Source: Lineus longissimus
Taxonomy: Eukaryota > Nemertea > Pilidiophora > Heteronemertea > Lineidae
DNA: 64,000 nucleotides
NCBI RefSeq assembly: GCF_910592395.1
Contig: NC_088325.1
Span: 3,007,501 to 3,071,500 of the forward strand
Reading direction: 5' to 3'
The translations under genes and the position numbers were made by a program. Under the pieces are notes generated by a model. That model saw only the letters and a list, made by a program, of their open reading frames with translations. It searched no databases and was not told the DNA's origin. This document shows, one piece after another, positions 8,281-20,994 of the stretch. The stretch's first letter is position 1; the number at the start of each line of letters is the position of its first letter.

Positions 8281-10367
8281 ATACAGTGGATGCACTGTCA
8301 TACCAAGCGCTCTGGTATTGCAGATTATTCACTTGGATCGAGGTTACCCATCCTACAGAAAAACACGTGGCCGGACACCGGAATCTTACGCCCCCAAATC
8401 GAGTTCATGACGAGTTCATTGCCGTCAAGTACTCGTATCTGTAATGGGTGAATGGAGGAGACTGGTGAAAGAGTCTAAAAATAATACAAAACAGAAGAAA
8501 ACTGATATCACGAATAATGAATATTTATAGACTTTCCATTATGACCAACAGCCCTAATTCCTCAATCTATCATGTGCCACCTCCAATTTCCCGTGGCGCA
8601 GTTGGCATCTTTAGATTTCAGTTGCCACTATCAAGACCAACTCATACCAGTTCGCCCACACCAGTCTCCCTGGAGTCATGAATTCACAACTTGTGAATTC
8701 TCAGTTCTAGTCTATGCTGCTGTTGGCCCTCGCAATTGATATAGCCTATAGGTCTTCGAAGATTTAGTGTGATCTGCTTCCTTGGAAATCCAACAGGAAT
8801 GGTTTTACTAATTTCTGTGATGGCCAAACCTCTCGAAGCGTTTTGCTAACCAACTGGCGTAAACCGCCTAGCGTGTATTATTGTCTTCTTGCTCTGTCCT
8901 TTACCCATATCTTTAATTGTCAGTACTGGTGATAATAGAACGCTATTAGGTAGCATTACTATCCTGTGTTCATTTAGATATATACTTTGTTTCCGCGGTA
9001 TCCAATCATGCCAATTTCTGACCGAAACAGTGGTCACCTTATTAATCTTCGTTACAGTTTTCAAAGGAGCCAGAGGAGAGCATATGTCTCTGATAAATGT
9101 CACACTGGAAAATAAGTTTTTGTTTTTATGTAAAAGTAAAAGCGTTGATGCCTTTCGATAGTTCGATATGTGTAAAATATATATATCCGGGACCGACAAC
9201 ACTTCCCACCACATTGTCGGTTTAGGAAAGACACGATATAGTGCAAGGACTTCTTTCTTTATTATTTTATAGAATAAGATATGACCTTGTCGATTGAAGA
9301 AATAACGTCCTTGGGAATAGCATTTTTTAAACTTTGCCAATTATTCAGTTCAAAAGGGGCCTTTTGCCCGCCTATCCAAGTTATATTAAATAATGAGAGA
9401 AAAAGACGATGATTTCCTTTGACAGCGCCAGATATTAAAATGATGTTTTTCAAGCTGAGCGGCGTGGCAAGACTACAATGTTTAGTTGAGCATTGGTGAT
9501 GACGTGGTAGGATTATTGTGTCAAAATGACGAGTTGATATCTCAAAAAACGTTAAAGACAACCGGTGAGTGTCAATTTCCCCGCCGTAAGTGGTGGAGCA
9601 GCCATAATTTTCCGTTGCTAATATATCTGAACATTGTACTAAAATGACAGGAAACAGACACATTATGAACCAGTGCGTAAACATTCCTTTGTTCAGGTTG
9701 GTAGACAAGTATATTTCTTAAGGCATGAACATGTCCCATATCATGTCGATGAACAAATAGTATCGAATTAGAATTGTCGTCAAACATAAACAGCCTGGCT
9801 CCATATTTACTCAAAACGACTGATACGGGGGGTTTGAAAACGACTGGTTCAGAAACTCTGTACGTTTGGGTTCTTTTTTCCTGAAACAGCATTTGTTAGA
9901 GTGTAAGTAAATGGGAGCTGCACTGCTTTTCATTCTTGTTACCACTGCACAGTGAGTCTTTAACCTGGGACTCAGAAATTTCTGGACGGAATGCCTAATG
10001 GTATGAATTACTACCACAATTTGTATCAGGTTTGACTTTGAGACGGATTATTGCTATACATGATCGAGTCTTTGCATGTGATAAAACCTTACCTCTAGTT
10101 GATACATAAGCCATCCTCTAGTAAACGTTACATCTTTCCTCTCCAAACATGTCGTCTTTTCACTGTGCAGTCGGCAAAGATGGCCGCCAGTATGCTCTCG
10201 AGTATTGATAGTTTTGCAACTTAGCATCAAAAAGCAAACAAATGCGCAATGACACCTCGACCGCATGTTGTTATCAACAAAACTCGGCTGAATTATTTCT
10301 CGATCATGTGTAACCTTCTTGTAAAACCGGCTCTGGGTTGGAACCATTGTCAGTTATTGCCGAAAAT
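8281..10367. repeat. Tandem duplication, unit 2 (about 2,087 bp)
   Basis: This is the second unit of the duplication starting at 6196. After it the host array continues normally (gataccactatatcaaac, as at 17425), so this unit keeps the original right-hand junction. Confidence 0.88.
8846..10266 (-). pseudogene. Secreted-protein gene family, copy 2 (frameshifted)
   Basis: Exon 1 is 10093-10266 and exon 2 is 8846-9880, separated by a 212-bp intron with an intact donor (gtaagg) and acceptor (tttcag). The signal peptide and the stretch after it are open. Exon 2 carries the same single-base frameshift as copy 1 at about 9575, plus further small changes near 9325 where the frame shifts again. It is a tandem duplicate of copy 1. 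Splice signals look usable, so a truncated secreted product of about 165 residues is conceivable. Confidence 0.68.
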
Positions 10368-11878
10368 ATACGATACCACTATATCAAACACAAGGCATGA
10401 TCATGACCACTGGGCAGTATTAATAAACGTTGCATTAATTCATCCAACATCTTGACCTAATTCAATCAAAGATCTGATTGGCTTTTTCAAACAACAACAT
10501 TTCAACATGAGAGAACATCAGAACTATTTCTGTGAAGCCGAAATAGTGCGGATATTTTACAAATAATGCAATTTTATAACAAGCATTATTGCCGGCTATA
10601 CTTGTACAAGAATTACAATAAAACACACCGTGGCAACACCTTGTATACTTTCATTAGAATTTGTTAATACGGGTTTTCCCTCAAGCAGGAAACCGCTTTA
10701 CAACAAATGGTCTATTTCAGCCAATCGACAGCTCGGAGTCGAAAGCACACCCTGCGTTACGAAAGTTGGTACTATATATCATTTGTACTTCCTGTAATCA
10801 CCTATGTGCCGTCGACGTAAAAGCAATAGTTCACGTACCGATCCCGATGGCCCAGTGGACCAGGCGACCGGCTCATAAATTGAAGGTCGAGCAGTCACCG
10901 GTGAATATAGTTCACCGTGCTTTATGAATTGTGTTACCTAACTTCCTGAGGTGTCACCTTCTTGAGGGGCTAATGTGTTGAAAGGCACTGCTGCTCAAAG
11001 GCGTTGTCGCAAGTGCTCAAATACCGAAGGTCGAGCTGTCGCTGGAGTCGAAGGTACACCGTGCTTTATGAAATACGGCACTCTACTATCAAAACACTCT
11101 CCCTGGTTCAGGCAATGAGAATACGAATCGCTTTATTGATCAACAGAAACTTAATATTTTTTTCACGATGTTGTATCCGATATCTCACTTGCATCGATCG
11201 AGTGCGAATTGAAACTAAATGCTGTATTTTTGGGAGAAAATGCCCTCTAGAAAATTCTTTTTTGTTGAAGATATCGGGTGTTCCCCCCCCCCCCCAAAAA
11301 AACGTACGGAGCGTAAACCCAAATTCATGAAAGATGGAATTCTTTAAATTTTGCATCCAAATATAATCGATGTGTGCTTCTAGTTTCAAAAAATTCGGTA
11401 TTTTTTCTCTTGTAGTGAGGGAAACAAAAAATACATACATGTAGTCCAAGTTTAATGTTGACATTGCGACGAGTTGTATATTCTTATACATTTACAAACT
11501 TTAAAAAAAATGACTTAAAAAAAGCTTAGTACACATTTTAAAATAATAAGTTGTCATATGATACAAAACCTTCCTAAATCGTCAGAAAGGTCTTTAAGAC
11601 AAGAAATATGAGTCCTCAAAGTAACAACGTTTCCATGGAAACCAATCGGCTCCACCTGTTCGACAAATTATTATCAAATGCATGGCCGTACCAATTTCAT
11701 GTCAACAAATCCACTCAAAACGTTGTAAAATAATGACTTTATCTAATGGCCTCTTTCGGTAAAGGAACTCCTAATTATATTAGAACATCTCGGTTATATC
11801 CATGGAAATTAGCTGAGTTAATCGACTTTGCCGTGCACATCAATTGCGCCGGCTGAATCATATTAATAGATACCATTA
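10368..11878. repeat. Host repeat array between gene copy 2 and the LINE
   Basis: No supported gene is visible. Modules in order are the region upstream of the secreted-protein gene (10368-10650), a tRNA-like repeat (about 10808-11080), the A/T-rich module with a C-run at 11284-11294 (about 11090-11600), and the leader module (from 11600). The LINE interrupts the leader at 11879. Confidence 0.7.
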
Positions 11879-14800
11879 TTTATTTATTTATTTATTTAAA
11901 CCTCCAAACAGGAGAACAATGACAAGTACAATAGATACATAAAAGTTCAACAAATATAAAATAGTACATGATTAAAAAGCTCGTACCAAAAGTTTGACCA
12001 GCCCCCTCTCGCGCGACCCCGGGAGCAGTATCTGTCGTCGAGGAGGAGAGACCTAAGAGAGTCAACTACGCCATCCTCGCCAACAGAGGCCACGCCAACG
12101 GGGCAGAGCGAGCGGGGACGGTCTGAAAAAGCAAGAACAGCAGGCGACACATGATGGGAGACATCGTGCAACAGTGTACCAGCAGTACAACCACGCCCCG
12201 TTAAAAATTCAGCCAAAAGAACAGCGTTAAGAGCACTAGCCGGGGACCGACGTTTAAAAATACGGTTAAAAAGTAATAACTTACTATTGAGGATCACAGA
12301 GGAGACAGGATTAACAGAAATGGCTTTCAGAAGCTTGCCATGGTGTGATCGCTTCGGTAAACCGAGCACCCGTTTAAAATTATTACTCTGAAAACTGTTT
12401 AAAATAGTCAGATCGTGTTTGTTCATATACACGCTAGAACATCCAGAGATTGCAATAGGTAAAATAGCGGTTTTCCATAAATACACTTTGGCAGCTGAAC
12501 ATAGGCCCGGATAACTGAAACCTGCACTTAATAGACTGAAAGCTCGACGCTGAGCAGCAGAGACCCTCTGCTCTACATGAGATGGTGATATCAGGCTTGT
12601 ACAGAACTTAACACCAAGGATGTCTACATCGTCATCTACAGAAATTACATTGTCATCTAAATACCAAACTGGAGTCTTGGATAAGATTTCTTTACCAAAT
12701 ATTATACAACGTGTCTTCTTAAAGCCAAAGATGAACCGCCACCTATTGGCATATCTTGAGCAAATGTCAATTAGACCCTGTAACCCTGGGGCACTTAACG
12801 CCATTAGATTAACATCATCCGCATATGCGAAGTTATTAAATAAATACTGGGATACACGCAATCCAAGGCCAGAGTTGGAGAGTTCATTAAGTAAGTCATC
12901 TGTGAACATTATAAAAAGGAGAGGTGACAGTATACTACCCTGTCGTATGCCTCGGGTTACTCTAAACTTAACACTGTGTTGACCGTTCCACACAACCAGT
13001 GCCCTCAGGCGGGAATACCACTCATACAAAATGAGCCAGTGATTAAGAGGGATACGGGGTAATAACTTGTACATGAGACCATCATGCCATATCCTGTCAA
13101 AGCATTTTTCTGCATCCAAGCTACAGGCATAAACAGGGCTTGAATTGGAATTGAAATAAGCTACAGTATCATGTAAGAATGCACATGCCTGATCAGTGCC
13201 AAGGCCAGGCCTGAACCCAAATTGAGTTTCACTACAGTTATCACAGTCAGGTTTGATGAGACATTCCAGCAGTTTAGAATAGCAAGTGCTCACAGTTATA
13301 GGACGGTAATTACCCGGTATATTAGGGTCCAAAGTAGGCTTCTTTAACACTGGTACAATAGATCCAGTTAGCATGTCAACACCAACAACATGCCAACTAA
13401 GCATCACAGTAATAATCTGGCCAAGAACGCTACAGAGCACTGGTGAGAGTCCATAATGCAGGTGTTCTGAGCTGATTAAATCAACACCAGCTGCTTTACC
13501 CTTTTTCAGAGACAAAATAGCTGCTTCTACTTGATATTTAGATATTTCACATTCAAAATAGTCATTGCAGTGCGAACGAAATTCATTTCTGATAAAGTTA
13601 CTGATCTCAGTTTGTTCCTCATCCAAATCTAAAATATCAGTCATTATATCACTGTAATGAGCACCAAAATCGTTGGCAGTGAGAGTGGATGAGCAGTTTT
13701 TAGCATTAGTTTGCTTAAGAGTGTTCCAGAACCTTCCACTATCTCCGGAGCGGAAAAGCCCGTTCAGTGTCCGAATGGTCTTATTACACACTTTATGGAC
13801 GGCTACTCTAGACGCTTTGCGGAATTGTTTCTTAGCATGTTTCCAGCATTCAAACACGACGCCTTCTCTAGGCCTATCGTTCATCACCCACAACCTCCAC
13901 CAGAATGACTTGATATCGCGGAGATAGCTCAGGTCCGCAGACCAATGAGCCTTAGGACGAAATGCGCTAGTCGCACAGCATTTTGACTCTCGAGCTGCGG
14001 TGTGAATGCTATCATTGAGGTCAGCAAACATGCTATCAACGTATTGTTGCGCCGTCTTTCTGTCCAGATGACTAGGAGCGCATATATTAACACATTTTAG
14101 CTTGTCCTCAAGAATTGATCGATATTTGTGACGATTGGACGGCATCTTCCAGTTACAGCGGCCCATTTGGCCACGTTGCTTACTGCTTTCAGTCGTTCCA
14201 GAATCATCAACGTGGACGTTAAAGGAGTACCGCAAGGGGAGGTGATCACTCACATTCCCATCTTCCAGCGGCACGATCACGCAATCACAGCTATCATATC
14301 TAGGCGTCAACACATGATCAATCCAGGTGTATACCCCACGTTTAATACAAGAATACGTGTACTTTACTGTCTGCGGCGTTCCTATGTCAGCTGCTGTAAG
14401 GTCATTCGAGGTGATGAAGTCATACAGTAGCTTTGACTGCTTGGAGAAGCCTTTGGTTCTGTACCAGTGACGCGAAAGGGTGTCGCCATGAGGCAACTGT
14501 GCATTAAAGTCACCACATATTCGAATAGGAGAAATAGGGCCAAACTTATCCAGACACGACTGCAGCCCGTCTAAACACTCAATAAAGGGGGCTAGGCTAG
14601 CTCCAGGTCCCTCAAAATATGGCATATAGGTGTTCACAATAGTTTGCCGTATGCCAGCACGGTTACTCAATGACACAGCAATAATTCTATCATTATCAAC
14701 AGCAATATCTTGCCAGGAGAGACCTGGGAGTTTCTTGCATATCACAGCTACCCCACCATATGGACGGCCAGAATGATGCTGCACCACATCCGTCATGCTT

Positions 14801-14898
14801 GATTTCGCAAACACCACAAAGGACGAAGGGTCAAAGAGTGGGTCCACCGTAGCAAGGGCGTCAGGAATCGAAGACAGTTCACTGGGCGTTAGCCATTA
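11873..14898 (-). mobile_element. 5'-truncated non-LTR retrotransposon (LINE) with target-site duplication
   Basis: The insertion (11879-14892) is flanked by ccatta on both sides (11873-11878 and 14893-14898). It interrupts host leader sequence that is continuous elsewhere, such as near 21550. On the minus strand it ends in an (AAAT)n tail, as expected for target-primed reverse transcription. The open frame runs off the right edge, so the 5' part is missing. Length is about 3.0 kb. Confidence 0.88.
11947..14891 (-). CDS. LINE ORF2: AP endonuclease and reverse transcriptase (5'-truncated)
   Basis: The frame is open for 966 codons from 14847 and continues upstream without a stop to the truncation at about 14892. 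The N-terminal region is an apurinic-like endonuclease lacking its first part: GDFNAQL is at about 112-118 and SDHLPL near 200-205. The reverse transcriptase centre has SLDAEKCFDRIWHDGL, then RQGSILSPLLF and the catalytic FAYADDVNLM box. No RNase H domain is evident. The enzyme would nick DNA and copy its own RNA at the break. The best guess is a CR1/Jockey-like lineage. The reading frame itself is undamaged, but the missing 5' end makes it non-autonomous. Confidence 0.85.
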
Positions 14899-15896
14899 AC
14901 ATTGAGGCGGTGTAGTTCCCGTTGTTTGCCTTCTCACTTCACACCATGTCAGTAAGTTTTATAATTGCAGGAGGGCGTGCGAAAAGGAAAATGGCCAAAC
15001 TGACGTCATCACCCCGGTTATTCAGATCTCAAAACAGACGGGCAAGTCCAATTCTGAGGAGAGCTGCTGATGCCAGATTTTATATGCACCCAGCGAATAT
15101 TTTTCCAGAAAGCAGCAGAAAATCTCTATAAATGTCAAGAAAGCACCTGACCACGAACGATTAATGACTTCCTTCGGATCTCCGAACATTAACCAAGAGA
15201 TTGATCTCTGACACATATCACTTGATTCAGTAAGGTTGATTTAGGCAAAAAGCAAGCTCGCATTCAAAGATCGATAAAGACCACTTTGTTTACATTTGAT
15301 ATGGGCGAAACCACGGTCATTTGAAAAACTCTAAATAAGCAAATAGGCTAAATAAGTAATGAATGCATTCCAAATCTTCCCTAATCCGAATGCAAGCATT
15401 TAAATTACGAGATACAATGGTTTCTTGCAGGACGAGACGATTTTATGAGGCTTCATAGAACATTTTCCATTGGGTGTATATAAATAATGACCTGATCGAC
15501 TGTATGTGACTGTCTTTGACTCTGCAGACAACTAGGCTAGACCTAAAGAATAATCTAGTCCAGGTAACCTCGATCCTATCCGCCGCAAAGCAGATGGTCG
15601 AGGAAGCTTCGTTGGTTTACCCGAGGTGAACCATGCATTTTCAGTGCATACAGTGGATGCTCTGTCATACAGAGCGCTCAGGTATTGCAGAATATTCACT
15701 TGGATCGAGGTTACCCGTCCTACAGTAAAACACGTGGCCGGACACTGGAATCCTACGCCCCCCACATTGAGTTCAAGACGAGTTCATTACAGTCAAGTAC
15801 TCGTCTCTGTAATGAGTGAATGGAGGAGATGGGTTAAAGAGTCTAAGAATAATCTAGAACAGAAGAAAACTGAAATCCCTTATTTTGTGCGTTTTG
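14899..15896. repeat. Host repeat array: leader, TATA and linker modules
   Basis: This is host leader sequence resuming after the LINE, followed by the TATA module (TATA at 15477-15486) and the linker. The segment that usually separates linker and gene (as at 6540-6760) is deleted, so the linker joins the gene end directly at about 15880. No gene is supported. Confidence 0.7.
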
Positions 15897-17320
15897 CTAA
15901 CCAACTGGCGTAAACCGCCTAGCGTATTTTATTGTCTCCTTGCTCTGTCCTTTACCCATATCTTTAATAGTCCGTACGGGCGATAATAGAACGCTATTAG
16001 GTAGCAGTACTATTCTGCGTTCTTTTCGATATTTTCTTTGTTTCCGCGCTGTCCCAATATGCCAATTTCTGACCGAAACAATGGTCACCTTATTAATCTT
16101 TCTTACAGTTTTCAAAGGAGCCAGAGGAGAGCATATGTCTCTGATAAATATTACACTGGAAAGTAAGTTTTTGTTTTTATATGAAAATAAAAGCGTTGAT
16201 GCCTTTCGATTGTTCGAAAAGTGGAAAATATATATATACGGGACCGAGAATACTTCCAACCGCATTCTAGGTTTAGGAAAGATACGATATAGTGCAGAGA
16301 ATCCTTTCTTTATCCTTTTATAGAATAAGATATGACCTTGTCGACTTACGAAATAATGTCCTTGGGCACTGCGTTCTAATCTCTGCCAAATATTCAGTTC
16401 AAAAAGCGCATTCTGCCCACGTATCCAAGTTATATTAAACATAGAGAGAAAAGGACGACGATAGCTTCCTATGACAGCGCCAGCTGTTACAAAGATGTTT
16501 TTCAAGACAATCGGCCCGCCAATAATACAATGTTTAGTTGAACATGGGTGATGACGAGGTAGGATTATTGTGTCAAAATGACGAGTTGATATCTCAAACA
16601 ACTTAAGTACAACCGGTTTGTATCCACTTTCCCGGCGCACGTAGTAGAGCAGCAATAATTTTCCGTTGTGAATATTTCCAAACATCACACTAAAACGAGA
16701 GGAAACAGACGCATTATGAACGAGTGCGTAAACATTCCTTTGTTCAGGTTGGTAGACAAGTATATTTCTTAAGGTATGAACATGTCCTATATCATGTCGA
16801 TGTACAAATAGTATCGAATTAGAATTGGCGTCAAACATAAACAGCCTGGCTTCATATTTACTCAAAATGACTGATACGCGGGGGGGTTTGAAAACGACTG
16901 GTTCAGAAACTCTGTACGTTTGGGTTCTTTTTTCCTGAAAGAGCAGTTGTTAAAGTGTAAGTAGATGAGAGCTGCACTGCTTTTCATTCCTGTTACCACA
17001 GTACAGTGAGACTTTAACCAGGGACCCAGATTTTTCAGTACGGAATGCCATATGGTATGTTTACTGCCACAATTAGTATCATATTTGACTTTGAGACAGA
17101 TTTTAGCTTAACCACGATCGAGTTTTGGCATGTGATAAAACCTTACCTCTTGTTGATACATAAGCCATCCTGTAGTAATCGCTACATCCTCCCTCTCCAA
17201 ACATGTTGCCTTCTCACTGTGCAGTCGACAAACATGGCCGCCATTATGCCCTCGGGTATTAATAGTTTTGCAACTTAGCACCAAAATGCAAACAAATGCG
17301 CAATGACACCTCGACCGCAT
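15897..17320 (-). CDS. Secreted-protein gene family, copy 3 (intact, two exons, 403 aa)
   Basis: This is the only undamaged copy. Exon 1 (17147-17320, 58 codons) starts at a Met preceded by A at -3 and encodes a signal peptide (MRSRCHCAFVCILVLSC), then a Cys-containing stretch ending LMYQQE. The donor is GAG|gtaagg, the intron is 212 bp, and the acceptor is a pyrimidine-rich tract ending ctctttcag. Exon 2 (15897-16934) joins in phase 0 and is open to TAA/TAG at 15897. The mature part has repeated short hydrophobic strands with NGKLLLLYYV-like and GHILFYK-like turns, suggesting a beta-rich fold such as a propeller. That fold is a guess. NITW is a possible N-glycosylation site. It probably enters the secretory pathway; I do not recognise the family. 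A CCAAT-like box lies about 210 bp upstream (17531-17535). Confidence 0.6.
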
Positions 17321-19999
17321 GTTTTTATCAGCAAAACTTGGCTGAATTATTTCTCGATCATGTGTAACCTTCTTGTAAAACCTGCTTTGGGTTGGGACCA
17401 TTGTCAGTTATTGCCGAAAATATACGAGACCACTATATCAAACACAAGGCATGATCATGACCACTGGGCAGTATTAATAAACGTTGCATTAATTCATCCA
17501 ACATCTTGACCTAATTCAATCAAAGATCTGATTGGCTTTTTTAAATAACAACATTTCAACATGAGAAAGCATCAGAACTATTTCTGTGAAGCCGAAATAG
17601 TGCCGATATTTTACAAATACATGTAATTCAATTTAACAAGCATTATTGCCGGCTATTACTGTAGAAGAATTATAATAAAACACACCGTGGCAACACCTTG
17701 GATACTTTTATTGAAGCAACATATCGGCACTGATCGTTCGGCCGGACAATTGATCTGGGTATTTCCGAGTATGATTAGGACAAGCGAACATTGCCGAAAG
17801 GAAGGGGACTAAACTGAATGGGAGACTGCCGTACCAACGCACAAACTGAATCCAAACATGCTCGCTGCAGTGACGGAAACACTCCACAAGTTGAACCTCT
17901 GCCCGAGATGCCACTTCAAAGTTTATATTTCATTCCTTTATACTTCATTTGTGCCATCTATAGTCGATCCTTTTATCACTTGAATTACCCTGAAACAGCG
18001 TAGTAATTCAAATTAGTATACCGGCTACTGGCCGCCGGATATTGACAATAGACCCGACGAAAATCTTTGTTGGTTGGTGAAATTAAGGGGCGAATGGTTT
18101 GAAAGCCGTTGCTGCACAGTTGTTTTTGATAATATTGCTAACGAATCTTAAAATTTCCTGCGTCATTATATCATGTGAAGAACGAAATCAATAGGCAGAG
18201 GTTTAAAGTTTTTCTGACAATTTTTTCCCATTTTTGGCCCACCCGGTATCATAAGGAACATGTTGTAGTTTCTTCTCAAAACTCGTGAGTGCCAGGAAGG
18301 CAGTGGGAATCAAATTCTCCATTCAAAAGTCAGTAAGAAATAGCATTCGCATGGTATTGGGAGCCTACATGCCGTCGACGTAACCGCTCACATACCGATC
18401 CCGATGGCCCAGTGGCTCAGGCGTCCGCCTCAGAAATGGAAGGTCGAGCAGTCGTGAGAGTCGAAGGTACATCGTGCTTTATAAAGTTTGGCACTGTATA
18501 CTATGTACTTCCGGTAATCACCTAAATCAGTTTTGTCAGTTTTTCTGACAATTTTTTATCCATTCTTGGCCCACCCAGTATCATAACGAGCATGTTGTAG
18601 TTTTTCTCCAAACTCATGAGTGCCAGGAAGGCAGTAGGAATCAAATTCTCAATTCAAATGTCGGTAAGAAACGGCATTCGCATGATATTTGGCACATCAA
18701 ACTTATGTTACAGTTAGTACCGGTGTGGTACACAGATAAGTCACAAATGGACATCACAAAATTCAACACACTCTTGAACTAAGGCGACAAACTTTCGCCC
18801 GAAATTGCAGTGCAGTGTAGTGCATGCATGACAGACGGGCAACACCCATTCTGGCCTGAGTTGCTGATGCCCGATTTTAAATGCACCCAGCGAAGATTTT
18901 TCAACAAAGCACCAAAAAATCTCTATAAATGTCAAGAAAGCACCTGACCACGAACGATTAATGACTTCCTTCGGATCTCCGAACATTAACCAAGAGATTG
19001 ACATCTGACACATATAATTTGATTCAGTAAGGTAGATTTAGGGAAAAAGCAAGCTCGCATTCAAAGATCGATTAAGCCGACTTTGTTTACATTTGATTCG
19101 GGCGAAACCATGGTCATTTTAATAACTCTAAATAAGCAAATAGGCTGAATAAGTAATGAATGCATTCCAAATCTTCCCTAAATCCTAATGCAAGCGTTTA
19201 AATTACGAGATACAATGGTTTCATGCAGTCCAAGACGATTTCATGAGACTTCATAGAACATTTTTCATTGGGTGTATATAAATAATGACCCGATCGACTG
19301 TATGTGACTGTATGTGACTCTACAACTAGGCTAGACCTAAAGAATAATCTAGTCCAGGTAACCTCGACCCTATCCGCGGAGGTTCGAGGTAGCCTCGTTG
19401 ATTTACCAGAGGCGAACCATACATGTTCAGTGCATACAGTGGATGCACTGTCATACCGAGCGCTATGGTATTGCACATTTTTCACTTGGATCGAGGTTAC
19501 CCATCCTACAGAAAAAAACATTACCGGACCCCGGAATCTTACGCCCCCAAATAGAGTTCATGACGAGTTCATTGCCGTCAAGTACTCGTCTCTGTAATAA
19601 GTGAATGGAGGGGATGGGTGAAAGTCTAAGAATAATCTAGAACAGAAGAAAACTGAAATCACAAAGTTTGATGAATATTCATAGACTTTCCATTATGACC
19701 AACAGCCCAAATTCCTCAATCTATCATGTGCCACCTCCAGTTCCCCGTGGCGCAGTTGGCATCTTTAGATTTCAGTTGCCACTATCAAGACCAACTCATT
19801 CCAGTTCGCCCAGACCAGTCTCCCTGGAGTCATGAATTAACAGCTTGTAAATTCTCAGTTCTAGTTTATGTTGTTGTTTGCCCACGCAATTGATATAACC
19901 TATAGGTCTTCGATGATTTTGTGTGATCTGCTAACTCGGAAATCCAACTCGAATGGTTTTACTAATTTCTGTGATGGCCAAAGCTATCGAAGCGTTTTG
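17321..19999. repeat. Host repeat array between gene copies 3 and 4
   Basis: No supported gene lies here. Modules in order are the gene-upstream region (17321-17700), a module shared with 63100-63650 (17700-18350), and a tRNA-like repeat (about 18372-18500). They are followed by a partly duplicated fragment (18530-18700), leader (from about 18840), the TATA module (TATA 19275-19284), the linker and the pre-gene segment (19740-19999). Units differ in which modules they keep. Confidence 0.7.
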
Positions 20000-20994
20000 T
20001 TAACCAACTGGCGTAAACCGCCCAGCGTATCTTATTGTTTCCCATCTTTAATAGTTCGTACGGGTGATAATAGAACGCTATTAGGTAGCATTACCAGTGT
20101 GCGTTCTGTTCGATATTTACTTTGTTTTGTCGGTATCCCAATATGCCAATTACTGACCGAAACAAAGGTCACCGTATTGATCTTTGTGACAGTTTTCAAA
20201 GGAGCCAGAGGAGGTGTCTCTGATAAATGTTACACTGGAAAGTAAGTTTTTGTTTTTATGTAAAAGTAAATACGTTGATGCCTTTCGATATTTCGAAATG
20301 TGAAAAAAAGGCGAGATCGAAAACACTTCCAACCGCGTTCTAGGGTTAGGAAAGACACGATATAGTGCAAGGAATCCATTCTTTATCCTTTTATAGAATA
20401 AGATATGACCTTGTCAACTGACGCAATAATGTCCTTGGGCAATTAGTTCAAATGTTTGCCAACTTTTCAGTTGAAAATGTGCCTCCTGCCCGCGTATCCA
20501 AGTTATATCAGATACGGCGAGAGTCTGATTACGATGACGCAAGTTCTTTTTGAGAATACACCATATTATAACGGCTTTTTTCAAGAATTGCGGCTGGGTA
20601 AACCTGGATCACAAAGTAGAGCATGGGTGCTGACGAGGTAGGATCATTGTGTCAAAATGACGAGTTAATATCTCAAGCAACTTAAAGTCAACCGGTTTAT
20701 AACCTTTTCTCCGGCGCACGTGGTGGAGCAGCCATAATTTCCCGTTGTGAATATCACTGAATATTTTACTAAAACGAGAGAAAACAGACACATTATGAAC
20801 GAGTGCGTAAACATTCCTTTGTTCAGGTTGGTGGACAAGTATATTACTGAAGGCATGAACATGTCCTCTATCATCTCGATGAACAAATCGTATCGAATTA
20901 GAATTGTCGTCAAACATAAACAGCCTGGCTTCATATTTACTCAAAATGACTGATACGTCGGGTTTGAAAACGACTGGTTCAGAAATTCGGTACG
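20000..20994 (-). pseudogene. Secreted-protein gene family, copy 4 (5' truncated, decayed)
   Basis: Only exon 2 survives. It is recognisable from the shared terminal region at 20000 to the family's QTYR-like start at 20994. There the A/T-rich module is joined directly, so exon 1, the intron and the upstream region are gone. A long open stretch covers the N-terminal half (about 20609-20990). Internal deletions near 20040 (loss of the GKGQSKE segment) and several shifts break the rest. Confidence 0.65.
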
